Below, in pieces: positions 16,780-26,113 of a stretch of DNA of 64,000 nt; the stretch's first letter is position 1; every line of letters begins with the position of its first letter. The notes below the pieces were generated by a model. The model was given only the letters and a program-made list of their open reading frames with translations. It was not told where the DNA came from and ran no database searches. The position numbers were made by a program, and so were the translations under genes. The stretch is from Gluconacetobacter liquefaciens (GTDB taxonomy: Bacteria > Pseudomonadota > Alphaproteobacteria > Acetobacterales > Acetobacteraceae), in the NCBI RefSeq assembly GCF_003350405.1, contig NZ_QQAW01000002.1, positions 372,001 through 436,000 on the forward strand, in the 5' to 3' direction.

Positions 16780-17613
16780 ATGCGTAACCGCTCTCCGCGT
16801 CGTCCGGACGCCCGAACCGCCCTTCATTCGACCGATAATCGGGCGGAGACTGCTGCCCGTGAGCCCTCCCGACCTTCCCGGCGGAGCGGGGGAACCACGC
16901 CGCGCGGTACGTATTGGCTGTATGGCCTGCATCCGGCCCTCGCGGCGCTGGCGAACCCGGAGCGGCGAATCCGTCAGATCCTGACGACGGAAGAGGGGGA
17001 GGCCGCTCTGCGTCAGCGGCTGGAAGCGTCCCTGCCGATGCAGCCCCAGCGGGCTGACCGGGCGCGGTTCGAGGCTCTGTGCGGTCGTGACGCGGTACAT
17101 CAGGGGGTTGCGATCCTGACCGACATCCTGCCGCCACTGGCGATCGAGGATGCCGTGGAGCGGCCTGGCCCGCTGCTGCTGCTGGATCAGGTGACCGATC
17201 CGCGCAATGTCGGGGCGATCCTGCGTTCGGCTGCGGCGTTCGGTGCCGCCGCAGTCGTGGTGATGGATCGCAATGCGCCCGACGAGACGGGGGCTTTGGC
17301 CAAGGCGGCTTCTGGTGCGCTGGATGTCGTGCCGCTGGTCCGCGTGGTGAATCTGGCCCGTACCCTGGATCTGCTGAAGGCGCGGAATTTCTGGGTCGTG
17401 GGGCTGGATGCTGGTGGGGGCGTGCTGGATGGAGGTACGTTCGGACAGCGGCGTGCCGCCCTCGTCCTCGGGGCCGAGGGGGACGGACTGCGGCGCCTGA
17501 CCCGCGAACATTGCGACGAGATCGCCGGATTGGCTATGCCGGGTGACATGGAAAGCCTGAATGTTTCGAATGCCGCGGCGGTCGCGCTGTATGAGGTGAC
17601 CCGTCGACGCTGA
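16780..17613 (+). CDS. rlmB: 23S rRNA 2'-O-ribose methyltransferase RlmB/TrmH family
   Basis: SpoU/TrmH-class RNA methyltransferase, 277 residues from the ATG at 16780, expected to methylate the 2'-OH of G2251 in 23S rRNA. A basic, disordered N-terminal tail of about 40 residues precedes the substrate-binding domain (YWLYGLHPALAALANPERRIRQIL). The SPOUT domain has LLLLDQVTDPRNVGAILRSAAAFGAAAVV (motif 1), ALVLGAEGDGL (motif 2) and MESLNVSNAAAVALYE (motif 3, containing the knot Ser-Leu-Asn-Val). AAGGAG abuts the ATG with no spacing, so the exact start is uncertain; an in-frame ATG at 16723 is possible. Confidence 0.92.
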   Translation: MRNRSPRRPDARTALHSTDNRAETAAREPSRPSRRSGGTTPRGTYWLYGLHPALAALANPERRIRQILTTEEGEAALRQRLEASLPMQPQRADRARFEALCGRDAVHQGVAILTDILPPLAIEDAVERPGPLLLLDQVTDPRNVGAILRSAAAFGAAAVVVMDRNAPDETGALAKAASGALDVVPLVRVVNLARTLDLLKARNFWVVGLDAGGGVLDGGTFGQRRAALVLGAEGDGLRRLTREHCDEIAGLAMPGDMESLNVSNAAAVALYEVTRRR

Positions 17614-17731
17614 CATTGCGGGAGGGGGGCGATTCTAAAATTGCCATCATGACCCGTGGAAGGCTGGGCGTTCTGCTGACGGAACCGCTGATATCTGACA
17701 TTCTGGGCCTGTCCTGCGGAGAACGTTCCCG

Positions 17732-18184
17732 ATGAGAGCCGTTATTCCTCTTCTGTTCGTTGCGCCCCTCATGCTTGCCGGCTGCGTTGAACGGCGGCCC
17801 GACGGAATCATTGCCCGTTCCGATGCTTCGACGGGATCGGCCACGGATGCCCATTTTGTACGGGATTTCACGGTGGCGGCCGGCCAGCCCGGCATTGTGA
17901 ATACATGGTTCATGCTGAATCCGGACTGTTCGGTCGTCGGCCAGGTCACGGTGCGGGTGCAGGATATGCCAGCGCACGGCACGGTGACGATCGAACCGGG
18001 GGCGTACTATTCCAACTATGCTGTCGGCGACCAGCGACAGGTCTGCAACATGCGGCCTCGACAGGGTGTGCGGGCCATCTATCATCCTGCGGATGGCGCG
18101 GTGGGGCCCGATCGCTTCTCCATTCTTGTCATAACGCCGTTCGGGCGGTCCTGGACGACCGACATTCATGTCGTCATCCACTGA
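17732..18184 (+). CDS. Hypothetical lipoprotein
   Basis: 150-residue protein beginning with a lipoprotein signal peptide (MRAVIPLLFVAPLMLAGC, lipobox LAGC). The mature part looks like a compact beta-rich domain (DFTVAAGQPGIVNTWFMLNPDCSVVGQVTVRVQDMPAHGTVTIEPG), with a second half containing NYAVGDQRQVCNMRPRQGVRAIYHP. Two further cysteines could form a disulfide. Not recognised as a characterised family. Stands alone on the plus strand, with a stem-loop 64 bases after its stop. Confidence 0.75.
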   Translation: MRAVIPLLFVAPLMLAGCVERRPDGIIARSDASTGSATDAHFVRDFTVAAGQPGIVNTWFMLNPDCSVVGQVTVRVQDMPAHGTVTIEPGAYYSNYAVGDQRQVCNMRPRQGVRAIYHPADGAVGPDRFSILVITPFGRSWTTDIHVVIH

Positions 18185-18247
18185 CAGGCGCGCGGGCGTG
18201 CCGACGGCTGCCAGCTTCGCCACCGCGATTTGCCGGACCTGTGGCAC

Positions 18248-18275
18248 GCCCGTTCCGCTGCCACGCGGAACGGGC
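18248..18275 (+). terminator. Perfect 11-bp stem-loop, possible terminator
   Basis: GCCCGTTCCGC, a 6-base loop, then GCGGAACGGGC, located 64 bases after the lipoprotein gene. No T run follows, so it is not a textbook intrinsic terminator; it may act as a 3' end stabiliser. Confidence 0.45.
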
Positions 18276-18396
18276 AACTGATGATCGTTCCGGCTGGCAC
18301 GTTGGACGACGACCCCGGCATATGGCCACGCCGACAGATCTTCCCCGCTTCGCAGACGGCTTGGTGCATTGATCTTGAAAATGTGCCGGCCGAGAC

Positions 18397-18621
18397 GTGA
18401 TCATGGCAGCTGGAACGCGATGGATGTTCGGTCATGTGACTATTGGCGTTGACGCGCCATGGCCAGTGGCGGCGGCGACGAGAGGGCCTCCGGTTCACGT
18501 CCCCATGATGGGTTGTGGGTCCGATTATTTCGGTGCCTATCTGCGCGATCCGAACGGCGATAAACTGCACATCATCTGTCGGGGCGTGAAGGAGCAAGGG
18601 CTCGTCCTGCCGACGGATTGA
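18397..18621 (+). pseudogene. Remnant of a VOC/glyoxalase-fold gene
   Basis: The last third of this 74-codon frame reads YFGAYLRDPNGDKLHIICRG, which matches the C-terminal beta-alpha unit of vicinal-oxygen-chelate proteins (glyoxalase/bleomycin-resistance family; typical pattern YYGAFVRDPDGNKLE). The N-terminal beta-alpha-beta unit and first metal ligands are missing, and no frame upstream supplies them. The upstream part of the frame (FGHVTIGVDAPWPVAAATRG) is only loosely VOC-like. Best read as a decayed gene fragment. Confidence 0.6.
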
Positions 18622-18649
18622 CGGGGCGATGGGGCGCGGTGCCGTTTCG

Positions 18650-19543
18650 TCACGAGTGAACTGGGTCCGTGGCCACACGAAGCGGGCAGGTGGCGATATC
18701 GAGATGAACCGGGGAAAATCCTTTTCTGTCGCCGTCGCTCTGGATTGGGATTGCGGCATGGGATGGCACCTCGACGGTCGCGGCGGTCAGGGTCTGCGCT
18801 CCCTTCTGCTTTCCGATCCGGCCGAGGAACAGGGAGAGAATCGTTCTTGCCAAGGCCAGCCTGCCGGATGTTTGGAACAGGATGACGGAGAATGCTTTCT
18901 CCTCGTGCACGGAGTGGTGCGTCAACTTATACTTTCCGGCGTAAAGCGATCCTTTTGACACGATGATGGTCGTGGCCTGATAGGGAATATCATCAATGAG
19001 GGCGGTGAATTCCGTCAGTTCATACCGGAAGAGGGATGAGAGCGTGCTGGCGGCATAAGCGGCACGTCCAACCCAGCTCTTCAGCCGCGTCGATGTGCCG
19101 TGTACGATGTGGGCGTCGAACCCGATGCTTGCCATCTGCACGAAAAGCTGGCTTCCGGTGTTTGTGTGGAGATAGCCCGGCCAGATGGTCGTGAAATGCC
19201 CGGAGTGGATCAGGGCAGCGTTCCTGAACTCCTTGAAGGGTATTTTCAATTCCTGTGCCAGCACGTTGGCTGAGCCGAGGGGGAGGATGCCCAAGATGGC
19301 GGATGTGCCGATCATGCCCGCCGATACTTCTGCGATCGTGCCGTCTCCACCTGCAGCGACGATGTGGGAATAGGTTCCGCTCTCGGCGGCGTTGCGGGCC
19401 AGGAGGGTCGCGTGGCCTGGATAGTGCGTGCGTGCGATCGTCGTGCGCAGGCCGGCCCGTTCCAGGTGGCGTATGAAGCGGGAAATTCTTGAACGACTAT
19501 GATGCCCGGCCGTTGGATTTGTAATAATAAAGACGTGTTTCAT
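18650..19543 (-). CDS. Diacylglycerol/sphingosine kinase-like lipid kinase
   Basis: 297-residue protein with the DAGK catalytic fold of the YegS/DgkB/BmrU type. NPTAG near the N-terminus binds phosphate, AAGGDGTI (GGDGT at 65-69) is the nucleotide motif, and LGILPLGSANVLAQEL and ASIGFDAHIV follow in order. The C-terminal domain has the GSLYAGKYKLTHHSVHEEKAF region typical of the family. Would phosphorylate a lipid such as diacylglycerol; the substrate cannot be read from sequence. ATG at 19543. Monocistronic, facing away from the serine dehydratase gene. Confidence 0.85.
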   Translation of the reverse strand: MKHVFIITNPTAGHHSRSRISRFIRHLERAGLRTTIARTHYPGHATLLARNAAESGTYSHIVAAGGDGTIAEVSAGMIGTSAILGILPLGSANVLAQELKIPFKEFRNAALIHSGHFTTIWPGYLHTNTGSQLFVQMASIGFDAHIVHGTSTRLKSWVGRAAYAASTLSSLFRYELTEFTALIDDIPYQATTIIVSKGSLYAGKYKLTHHSVHEEKAFSVILFQTSGRLALARTILSLFLGRIGKQKGAQTLTAATVEVPSHAAIPIQSDGDRKGFSPVHLDIATCPLRVATDPVHS

Positions 19544-19628
19544 CGAAAATATTCATCTTCTGGAAAATTTTCGCGATCATTATACATGGATACGGCTGGT
19601 CATGGGGGCATTGAGACGGAAGGATTGA

Positions 19629-20987
19629 TCAGCATTCCGGGAAATTGACGGCCAGGCCACCCAGCGCTGTTTCCTTGTAGCGGTGGTTCATGTCCCGGCC
19701 GGTTTCAGCCATCGTGCGGATAACCTGATCCAGCGAGACATGATGTGCGCCATCGCCATGCATGGCCAGCGACGCGGCATTGATCGCCTTTACCGCACCG
19801 AAGGCGTTGCGTTCGATGCAGGGGATCTGTACCAGCCCGGCGACCGGGTCGCAGGTCATGCCCAGATGATGTTCCATGCCGATCTCGGCGGCGTTTTCGA
19901 TCTGCAGTGGCGTTGCGCCAAGTGCTGCCGCCAGGCCCGCAGCCGCCATGGATGAGGCGACTCCCACTTCGCCCTGGCAGCCGACCTCGGCGCCCGAGAT
20001 CGACGCATTGAGCTTGAATAATCCGCCGACCGCCGCCGCCGTCAGCAGGAAATCATGCATGCCGGCGCGCGAGGCATCGGGGCAGAAATCACGATAATAG
20101 CGCAATACGGCCGGAATGACCCCCGCGGCGCCATTGGTTGGGGCGGTGACGACGCGACCGCCGGCGGCGTTTTCCTCATTCACGGCGATGGCGAACAGGC
20201 TGACCCAATCCATCGCCTCATGCGGTGGACGTTGGTTGAGGCGCGCGCGTTCCGTCAGGCGTTCGTGTAGTGCGGCCGCGCGGCGACGGACCTTGATCCG
20301 ACCGGGTAGCGTGCCATGCTGGACCAGGCCACGTTCGACGCAGGCCATCATGGTCTCGATGATCAGGTCCAGATAGACTGCGATCTCGGTTTGGGGGCGG
20401 AGTGCGCTCTCGTTGGCCAGGACGACGCCCGCGACGGTCAGGCCGCTTTGGCACGTTCGATCCAGCAGTTCGGTGCCGCTGGTGAAGTCGAGCGGCATGT
20501 CTGGCTGGGCATAACTGGCTTGTTTCGTTGCGTCTTCGGGCACGATGAAGCCACCGCCGACCGAACAGAAGCGCGCGGTATCCACTACCATCCCGTCGCC
20601 GGCCAGGGCCTCGAATTGCAAGGTGTTGGGGTGGATGGGCGGAATCGTCTCGCGATCCAGCACGATATCGAAGGCAGGGTCGAAGGCCACGGGGTGACCA
20701 TGCACGAAGAGTCTGCGGTCGATGCCAATCTGGTGGACGATGTCATCGGCTGCATCGGGATTGACGCTTTCCGGTGCTTCTCCCGCCAAACCGAGGATGA
20801 CGGCCTTGTCGGTCGCATGACCGCTGGCGGTCCAGGCCAGCGAGCCATAGAGCGTGACGCGCAGTCGCGCCACCGGCAACGTGGGGTTGAGATGCGCGAT
20901 GAAGCGCCGGGCTGCGCGCATCGGTCCGACCGTATGGGAGGAGGACGGGCCGATACCGATCTTGAAGAGGTCGAAGAGGCTGATCAT
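19629..20987 (-). CDS. sdaA: L-serine dehydratase (ammonia-lyase), iron-sulfur type
   Basis: Converts L-serine to pyruvate and ammonia using a 4Fe-4S cluster. The single-chain form, 452 residues, begins [23 protein letters not shown], the diagnostic start with the substrate loop SSSHTVGPM. The alpha part has [39 protein letters not shown] and the C-terminal cysteine, giving the cluster cysteines. ATG at 20987 with AAGGA just upstream. No neighbouring serine-metabolism gene; stands between the two flagellar blocks. Confidence 0.96.
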   Translation of the reverse strand: MISLFDLFKIGIGPSSSHTVGPMRAARRFIAHLNPTLPVARLRVTLYGSLAWTASGHATDKAVILGLAGEAPESVNPDAADDIVHQIGIDRRLFVHGHPVAFDPAFDIVLDRETIPPIHPNTLQFEALAGDGMVVDTARFCSVGGGFIVPEDATKQASYAQPDMPLDFTSGTELLDRTCQSGLTVAGVVLANESALRPQTEIAVYLDLIIETMMACVERGLVQHGTLPGRIKVRRRAAALHERLTERARLNQRPPHEAMDWVSLFAIAVNEENAAGGRVVTAPTNGAAGVIPAVLRYYRDFCPDASRAGMHDFLLTAAAVGGLFKLNASISGAEVGCQGEVGVASSMAAAGLAAALGATPLQIENAAEIGMEHHLGMTCDPVAGLVQIPCIERNAFGAVKAINAASLAMHGDGAHHVSLDQVIRTMAETGRDMNHRYKETALGGLAVNFPEC

Positions 20988-21139
20988 GCTTCCTTATGGT
21001 GCGCCCTTGGCTAGTGCGGCACAAGGAGGAAGGAGGGGCATGAGGACAACCCGCCTGCGTCCATCTTCAGACAGGCTATAAGATGACAGGGTAGGGCAGA
21101 TTTTGTTTGAATGGGTGGGCTCAGGCCGGTGGAAATGCG

Positions 21140-21862
21140 CTAGAACGGCAGAACGCTATCCATAATCTGCTGTCCGTAACGCGGTGTCTGAATCCGGCTC
21201 AACTGGCCGCGGCCACCGTAGGAAATTCGCGCTTCGGCAATTCTGTCGTGAGTGACGATATTGTCTTCGGTGATGTCTTGAGGTCGGACGACACCGCTGA
21301 CCATCAACTGACGCAGTTCGCCATTCACACGGACTTCCTGCCGGGCGACGACGACGAAATTACCATTGGGCAGGACCTGGGTAATCGTGCCCGCAAGGGC
21401 GAGCGTGACCGTTTCGTTTCGCGTGATCGTGCCGGTGCCGGTATTGGCACTGGCACTGCTGGTGTCCAGGGCTGAGGAACTGGACAGGGTCTTGCCCTGG
21501 GCGCCAAAGAAGCTCGGAATGCCGAATGTCTGTGAGCCGCTGCCTGCGGCGCTCGTATTGTTTCTCACCGCTGCATTGTCGGCGATATTGACGTCGATCG
21601 TGATCAGGTCGCCGACCTGCGATGCCCGCTGGTCTTTGAAAAAGGCCCGGCTGCCCGGTCGCCATAGGCTTCCGACTTCTGTCGGAGGGGGCTGGAGTGG
21701 CGGCATGGGCATTGTGATCGGACGGTAATCGGGCGCCTGGGTCGGATCTGACGTTGTCGTCATGCGGGGAGGGTGGCCGATCTCGCTCATATCAGCGAGC
21801 CCGGTGCATCCGGATAGGCACAGTAATCCGGCGAGGATCGCCCCGGATTGGGGATGTTTCAT
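21140..21862 (-). CDS. flgH: Flagellar L-ring lipoprotein FlgH
   Basis: Outer-membrane ring subunit of the basal body. About 240 residues from the ATG at 21862, which gives a clean 19-residue lipoprotein signal peptide (MKHPQSGAILAGLLCLSGC); an ATG at 21883 is also possible. Hallmarks include SLWRPGSRAFFKDQRASQVGDLITIDV and the C-terminal RQEVRVNGELRQLMVSGVVRPQDI and RISYGGRGQL, typical FlgH. Last gene of flgG-flgA-flgH, 30 bases after flgA. Confidence 0.96.
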   Translation of the reverse strand: MKHPQSGAILAGLLCLSGCTGLADMSEIGHPPRMTTTSDPTQAPDYRPITMPMPPLQPPPTEVGSLWRPGSRAFFKDQRASQVGDLITIDVNIADNAAVRNNTSAAGSGSQTFGIPSFFGAQGKTLSSSSALDTSSASANTGTGTITRNETVTLALAGTITQVLPNGNFVVVARQEVRVNGELRQLMVSGVVRPQDITEDNIVTHDRIAEARISYGGRGQLSRIQTPRYGQQIMDSVLPF

Positions 21863-21892
21863 GACAGGCAGGCTCCAGCGCATATGCGACCG

Positions 21893-22915
21893 CTACCGAA
21901 GGGACAGATCCGCGCGCGAGGCGTTGCGCGCAGGCGCCGTCAGGCGCCGCAGTGTATTCCCATCGGAGGGAACCGGATTGCTTCCAGCTTCGACCTCGAT
22001 TTCCGATGCGTTGACCACTCTACCTGTTACGATCATGCTGCTCGACACGTTGAGAATACGTATATATTGGCCTGCACCACCATCTTCCAGTGCACGGCCT
22101 GTTGCTGTCAGATGAACGCCCGGAGCGGCGAATGTGATCATTGCCGGATCGCCCTTGTGCATCAGCACGGTGCGATGGAGATCTTGGTCGAGGACGGGCG
22201 AACCGGCGACGACGCCATGAGTCACGGTCATGCCATCAATATCGGCTTCTTCGGTGAAGGCCCTCGAGGGAATGTGCCCCGCATAGGATTCATCGATCTG
22301 GACGTCGGAGGCTGAGATCACGCTGCCAGCGGGAAGAGCGTGAGCATAAACCAGCAGCCGGCGCGCTGCGTGGATGACGCCGGTCAGCATGAAGGAATCC
22401 TGCGTGATATCGCCGCTAGGCTGGCCACGATAGACAGTCGCGGAAAACCATCCGCTGCGCTGATCCCATTTGACGTCAGACAGCACGACCGGCTTCGGGT
22501 CATCAGGCGCGACCATCATGGGATGAAAATCGCGGAGGTCGATGGAAACCGGGCCATTGCCAAGTTCCGGCAGGTTCTGCCTGACGAGATCGGCGAAATA
22601 GGCCTGATCAAGCACGCGACTCGCACGGGTAATGGTAGCCATCGCGTTGGGTGATTGATCGAGCCAGTCCACACCATACTCGTCGGCAATGGCGAGCAGT
22701 TGCGCGCCACCGACCTGAATGCTCGCGCCGGGTGCGGGGCCCGGACCGAGAGGGCGATCCTGCCCCGGCTCCAGATCGGCAAAGAGGTCCGACAGTCGAA
22801 CCGTGCCGGACGTGATGACCGAGGCATTCCGGAGTGTCGCCGCCTGGGAATGCACAACGGATGTTGCTATCAGGCCCGCCGCGAATATGCCCGCAATGAC
22901 CCCGCGTCTCCGCAT
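21893..22915 (-). CDS. flgA: Flagellar P-ring assembly chaperone FlgA
   Basis: Periplasmic chaperone for FlgI assembly, 340 residues, which is long for the family because of an N-terminal extension domain common in alphaproteobacteria. Signal peptide: MRRRGVIAGIFAAGLIATSVVHSQA. The C-terminal SAF-type region includes LVYAHALPAGSVISASDVQ, VTHGVVAGSPVLDQDL and ATGRALEDGGAGQYIRILN, diagnostic of FlgA. One base separates it from flgG and 30 from flgH, so the three are probably one transcript. Confidence 0.93.
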   Translation of the reverse strand: MRRRGVIAGIFAAGLIATSVVHSQAATLRNASVITSGTVRLSDLFADLEPGQDRPLGPGPAPGASIQVGGAQLLAIADEYGVDWLDQSPNAMATITRASRVLDQAYFADLVRQNLPELGNGPVSIDLRDFHPMMVAPDDPKPVVLSDVKWDQRSGWFSATVYRGQPSGDITQDSFMLTGVIHAARRLLVYAHALPAGSVISASDVQIDESYAGHIPSRAFTEEADIDGMTVTHGVVAGSPVLDQDLHRTVLMHKGDPAMITFAAPGVHLTATGRALEDGGAGQYIRILNVSSSMIVTGRVVNASEIEVEAGSNPVPSDGNTLRRLTAPARNASRADLSLR

Positions 22916-22916
22916 G

Positions 22917-23705
22917 TTATTTCAGGTTCGTCAGCGTCTGCAGCATTTCGTCGGAGGCAGTGATGACTTTGCTGTTCATTTCGTAGGCGCGCTGAGCGGT
23001 GATCAGGTCGGTGATTTCAGTCACCACGTTGACTGATGACTCTTCAACGAAGCCTTGCCGGACCGATCCATAGCCCTCGCTTTGGGGGGTGCTGAGGTTT
23101 GCCGTGCCTGATGAAGTCGTTTCGGTGAACAGGTTCTGCCCCATCGCCGCCAGACCGTTTTCGTTCTGGAAGGTAGCGAGCTGAATCTGGCCTGCGACCT
23201 GGGCCGTCGTCTGGCCGGACAGGGTGTACTGAACCTGGCCGGACTGGTCGATGGTGATGTTCTCGGCGTTGTTCGGTAGGGAAATGTTTGGAGACAGAGG
23301 ATAGCCGTCTGCCGACACGATGGTTCCGTCTTCCGATAGCGAGAATGTTCCATCGCGCGTATAGGCGTATTCACCAGAAGGCAGCGTTACGCGGAAATAG
23401 CCGCGTCCCTCGATCGCGAGATCGAGTGAGTTGCCCGTCTGTTCGAGTGTGCCCTGTTCGTTGATCCGGTAGATGCCGGCGGTGCGTACACCAAGGCCGA
23501 TCTGGGCACCTGCCGGGACAAGGTCGCCGGTATCGGAACTCATGGTCCCGGCCCGACGCAGGTCCTGATAGATCAAATCCTGGAATTCTGCGCGGCGGCG
23601 CTTGTAGCCCGTCGTGGTCATGTTGGCAATGTTATTGGAAATCGTCTCGACATTCGTCGTCTGAGCCTGCATGCCCGTATTGGCGATATCAAGCGAACGC
23701 ATCAT
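22917..23705 (-). CDS. flgG: Flagellar distal rod protein FlgG
   Basis: Distal rod subunit, 262 residues, the usual size. The N-terminus MMRSLDIANTGMQAQTTNVETISNNIANMTTTGYKRRRAEFQDLIYQ and the C-terminus FVEESSVNVVTEITDLITAQRAYEMNSKVITASDEMLQTLTNLK are classic FlgG. The ATG at 23705 is followed directly by a second ATG; GGAGG lies 11 bases upstream. First gene of flgG-flgA-flgH; flgF is not in the window. Confidence 0.98.
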   Translation of the reverse strand: MMRSLDIANTGMQAQTTNVETISNNIANMTTTGYKRRRAEFQDLIYQDLRRAGTMSSDTGDLVPAGAQIGLGVRTAGIYRINEQGTLEQTGNSLDLAIEGRGYFRVTLPSGEYAYTRDGTFSLSEDGTIVSADGYPLSPNISLPNNAENITIDQSGQVQYTLSGQTTAQVAGQIQLATFQNENGLAAMGQNLFTETTSSGTANLSTPQSEGYGSVRQGFVEESSVNVVTEITDLITAQRAYEMNSKVITASDEMLQTLTNLK

Positions 23706-24216
23706 GGGAAGAGAGTCCTCCGGGTGTGCCGCGTGCTATGCGGTTACCCACTATAACAAATGTAGGGCCGTAATATTCGCATATGCCATAGTCCGACGGA
23801 TCGTATCCATCCCTGCATTGCCATGGACACAGCTACGATTATGTTGCGTGCATGGCAAGGTCTTTCCCTGATCGGGGGGCGTTAAATTTCTATGCCCGTA
23901 CACTTCTTGTATGGAAGTCAGCATCCGGCAGGTTTCTCAGGACCCGGCATATGCCGTTGCTCACGCAGGTCGAAGCGATCGGGGAGCGTCAGGTCTGGGC
24001 GGATCTACCCTGCGAACGGGGAGAGGGGGGAGAACGAAGCGGAAGCCATGTCGACGGCTTTTGTCGCGGCGGCGGATCATGCCGGGAATCCAGCGCACCG
24101 GTCCGGATGTAGCCCTGCGCTGCCGTCTGACAGCCGGCGCGTGTCAGGGAGTTGACTGTGCGGCAGTGGCCGGGAACGATCAGCGCGGTTATCGGTCGCC
24201 GAGAGGAAGATGGATC
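23706..24216. other. 511-base divergent promoter region
   Basis: No gene found. It separates flgG (minus) from a membrane-protein gene (plus). A TATAGT hexamer on the minus strand at 23750-23755 may be a -10 box for flgG, but no matching -35 box is present at normal spacing. Confidence 0.4.
24152..24180 (+). promoter_or_regulatory. Candidate promoter for the membrane-protein gene
   Basis: TTGACT at 24152-24157, a 17-base spacer, then AACGAT at 24175-24180; the start codon follows 37 bases later. Good -35, weak -10. Confidence 0.35.
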
Positions 24217-24711
24217 ATGTCCTTGAAATCGCCCCATGTCTGGAAGCCGCTCAACTGGTTTTACCGGGATCGCCACCGGGCCGACCAGCCGCCGAGCGCC
24301 CCGCGATGGATCGACACATTCAATGATCGTCTTGCCGTCAAGATGACGGTCATGTTCGGCAGCATCTGGTGCGTCTACATGTTTACCGTTTTCTCGCTGT
24401 TGCCGCTGGTCAATGCATCATGGCAGGGGCCATTGCTCTATATCAGCAACTGCATCCAGCTTGTCGCGCTCCCCGCGTTGATGGTCGGCAATGCGGTCAT
24501 TGCACGAGGCACCGACCAGCGTGCGATTGAGGACCATACGGCCCTGATGGAAATCCTCAACGACGTGCGCGAGGAACTGGCGCAAGTGCGGGCCTTCACC
24601 GCCGGTATTGCCCAGGCCCAGAAGGAGAACACGGAGCGGCCTGCGGATCTTATCTCCTTCGCCAATGAAGCTGTCATTACGGTGAACGAGGCAACCGCGT
24701 CGAAATCCTGA
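24217..24711 (+). CDS. Small membrane protein, DUF1003/low-affinity iron permease-like
   Basis: 164 residues from the ATG at 24217 (GAGAGGAAG about 9 bases upstream). Two membrane helices at about residues 45-63 (MFGSIWCVYMFTVFSLLPLV) and 70-90 (LYISNCIQLVALPALMVGNAV). These are followed by a cytoplasmic helix (DQRAIEDHTALMEILNDVREELAQVR). The pattern of two helices, then Q-rich turn and acidic helix resembles DUF1003 and low-affinity iron-permease proteins, but the similarity is weak. Function unknown. Same strand as nothing nearby; a tRNA gene is downstream on the other strand. Confidence 0.75.
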   Translation: MSLKSPHVWKPLNWFYRDRHRADQPPSAPRWIDTFNDRLAVKMTVMFGSIWCVYMFTVFSLLPLVNASWQGPLLYISNCIQLVALPALMVGNAVIARGTDQRAIEDHTALMEILNDVREELAQVRAFTAGIAQAQKENTERPADLISFANEAVITVNEATASKS

Positions 24712-24786
24712 ACAGGAATAGTCTTCGCATTTTGCGGAGGAGCCGGCGGCGGCGATGTTCAGGGAGTGGCTGTTTTCTGCGGGTAT

Positions 24787-24876
<90 letters not shown>

Positions 24877-24906
24877 GGCGGGATTGAACGGTATGGGCCG
24901 TCAATC

Positions 24907-24925
24907 GTATCCGCGATACGGATAC
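24907..24925. repeat. 7-bp inverted repeat upstream of tRNA-Ser
   Basis: GTATCCG, 5 bases, CGGATAC, located 31 bases upstream of the tRNA-Ser 5' end. Could overlap the tRNA promoter. Confidence 0.45.
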
Positions 24926-25034
24926 CACATATCGGCTTTCTCCGGTCAACCGCCATGTCGCGTTTCGCGACCTGACGACGCCCTGATGCCGGACTGATCG
25001 ACGCGGACCAGCCCTCGTACCAGAACGTTGCTAC

Positions 25035-25111
25035 TGGCGCGCCCTGCTGGATTCGAACCAGCGACCCACAGCTTAGAAGGCTGTTGCTCTATCCAACTGA
25101 GCTAAGGGCGC
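25035..25111 (-). tRNA. tRNA-Arg (UCU)
   Basis: 77-base minus-strand tRNA with encoded CCA. Acceptor GCGCCCT/AGGGCGC, D arm AGCTCAGTTGGATAGAGC, anticodon loop CCTTCTAAG (anticodon TCT), T arm CTGGTTCGAATCCAG. Confidence 0.97.
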
Positions 25112-25144
25112 ATGCGCAGTGGTGCTTCTTCTGCCAGAGCACGG

Positions 25145-25450
25145 TCAGTGCGTCCAGTTCTGGACCCGGTCGTAGCGGAAATTGTCGGCGTAGAGTTTCG
25201 GTTTGCGCACCCGGGCCACCGGTAGTTCCAGATCGTAGGGAACCGCATGTTGGTCGGCATAGGCGACGGCGCTTTCGCGGTCGGGAAATTGCAGGCGCAA
25301 CTGCGAACGGGTGTCGCGGCTGCCGGTCCAGCCCATCAGCGAGTCCTGCTGGCGGGGTTGGGTCTGTCCGTATTCCAGAATCCAGTCGTGGGTATTCGCC
25401 TGGCCAGATTGGGTGGCCGTCTTTGCCTGCCTGTAGATTCGGGCCCGCAT
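25145..25450 (-). CDS. NDUFS4-like NADH dehydrogenase accessory subunit
   Basis: 101-residue protein of the ETC complex I subunit conserved-region family (mitochondrial NDUFS4 relative). It begins MRARIYRQAKTATQSGQANTHDWILEY and has the family blocks DPLMGWTGS-like (here DSLMGWTGSRDTRSQLRLQF), then FPDRESAVAYADQHAVPYDLELP and the C-terminal YADNFRYDRVQNWTH. Found in alphaproteobacteria, where it decorates respiratory complex I. AAAGGGAG lies about 10 bases upstream of the ATG. Sits between tRNA-Pro and tRNA-Arg on the same strand. Confidence 0.93.
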   Translation of the reverse strand: MRARIYRQAKTATQSGQANTHDWILEYGQTQPRQQDSLMGWTGSRDTRSQLRLQFPDRESAVAYADQHAVPYDLELPVARVRKPKLYADNFRYDRVQNWTH

Positions 25451-25477
25451 GGAACGAAACTCCCTTTAATTTTTTGC

Positions 25478-25554
25478 TGGTCGGGGCGCCCGGACTCGAA
25501 CCGGGGGCCTCGTGTACCCAAAACACGCGCGCTACCAGGCTGCGCCACGCCCCG
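25478..25554 (-). tRNA. tRNA-Pro (UGG)
   Basis: 77-base minus-strand tRNA with encoded CCA. Acceptor CGGGGCG/CGCCCCG, D arm GCGCAGCCTGGTAGCGC, anticodon loop TTTTGGGTA (anticodon TGG), T arm CCGGTTCGAGTCCGG. Confidence 0.97.
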
Positions 25555-25630
25555 AACCTGGGGGGAAGCTATGAGTCCTTGAGGGCGCTGACAAGCGCCC
25601 CACGAAATTTTTCCTATGGCCGCATGCGGA

Positions 25631-26113
25631 TCAGCCAGCCGTGTTGCCCTTGCGTGCCAGGGGGGGGATGAACAGGGGCGCGGTATCCCATGGGAACAGG
25701 ACCCAGGTCTCCTGCGGTACTTCGACCACGAACAGATCGGTCAGCGGCTTGCCGGACGGCTTGGCGTACAAGCACGCGAACAATGCCTTGGGCAGGAGCT
25801 GGCGTACGATCTGGGCGGTGACGCCGGAATCGACCAGGTCGTCGATGATCAGGAATCCTTCGCCGTCACCGGCAGCCACGGGCGACTTCAGCACCGTGGG
25901 GAGGCCCTGCTCTTCCTCGTCATAGGTTACGACCGAGACCGTTTCGATCAGCCGGCAGTCGATTTCCCGCGCGATGATGGCTGCTGGGATCAGGCCGCCA
26001 CGGGTGACGGCCACGATTCCCTTGAAAGGGCCGCGGGGGATGAGGATTTCGGCCAGTTGGCGGGCATCGCGATGAAGCTGGTCCCACGTTACGGTTGCAT
26101 AGTTGGTGGCCAT
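25631..26113 (-). CDS. gpt: Xanthine-guanine phosphoribosyltransferase
   Basis: Purine-salvage enzyme that joins xanthine or guanine to PRPP, 160 residues. Family features are WDQLHRDARQLAEIL near the start, IVAVTRGGLIPAAIIAREI, the PRPP loop FLIIDDLVDSGVTAQIVR, and ETWVLFPWDTAPLF in the C-terminal part, typical of Gpt. Its ATG shares one base with the stop of the upstream CsaA-like gene (TGATG), so the two are coupled. Confidence 0.95.
   Translation of the reverse strand: MATNYATVTWDQLHRDARQLAEILIPRGPFKGIVAVTRGGLIPAAIIAREIDCRLIETVSVVTYDEEEQGLPTVLKSPVAAGDGEGFLIIDDLVDSGVTAQIVRQLLPKALFACLYAKPSGKPLTDLFVVEVPQETWVLFPWDTAPLFIPPLARKGNTAG

Noticed and set aside
17534..18277. 247-codon minus-strand frame
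   Set aside because: Lies opposite rlmB and the lipoprotein gene; composition is shadow-like.
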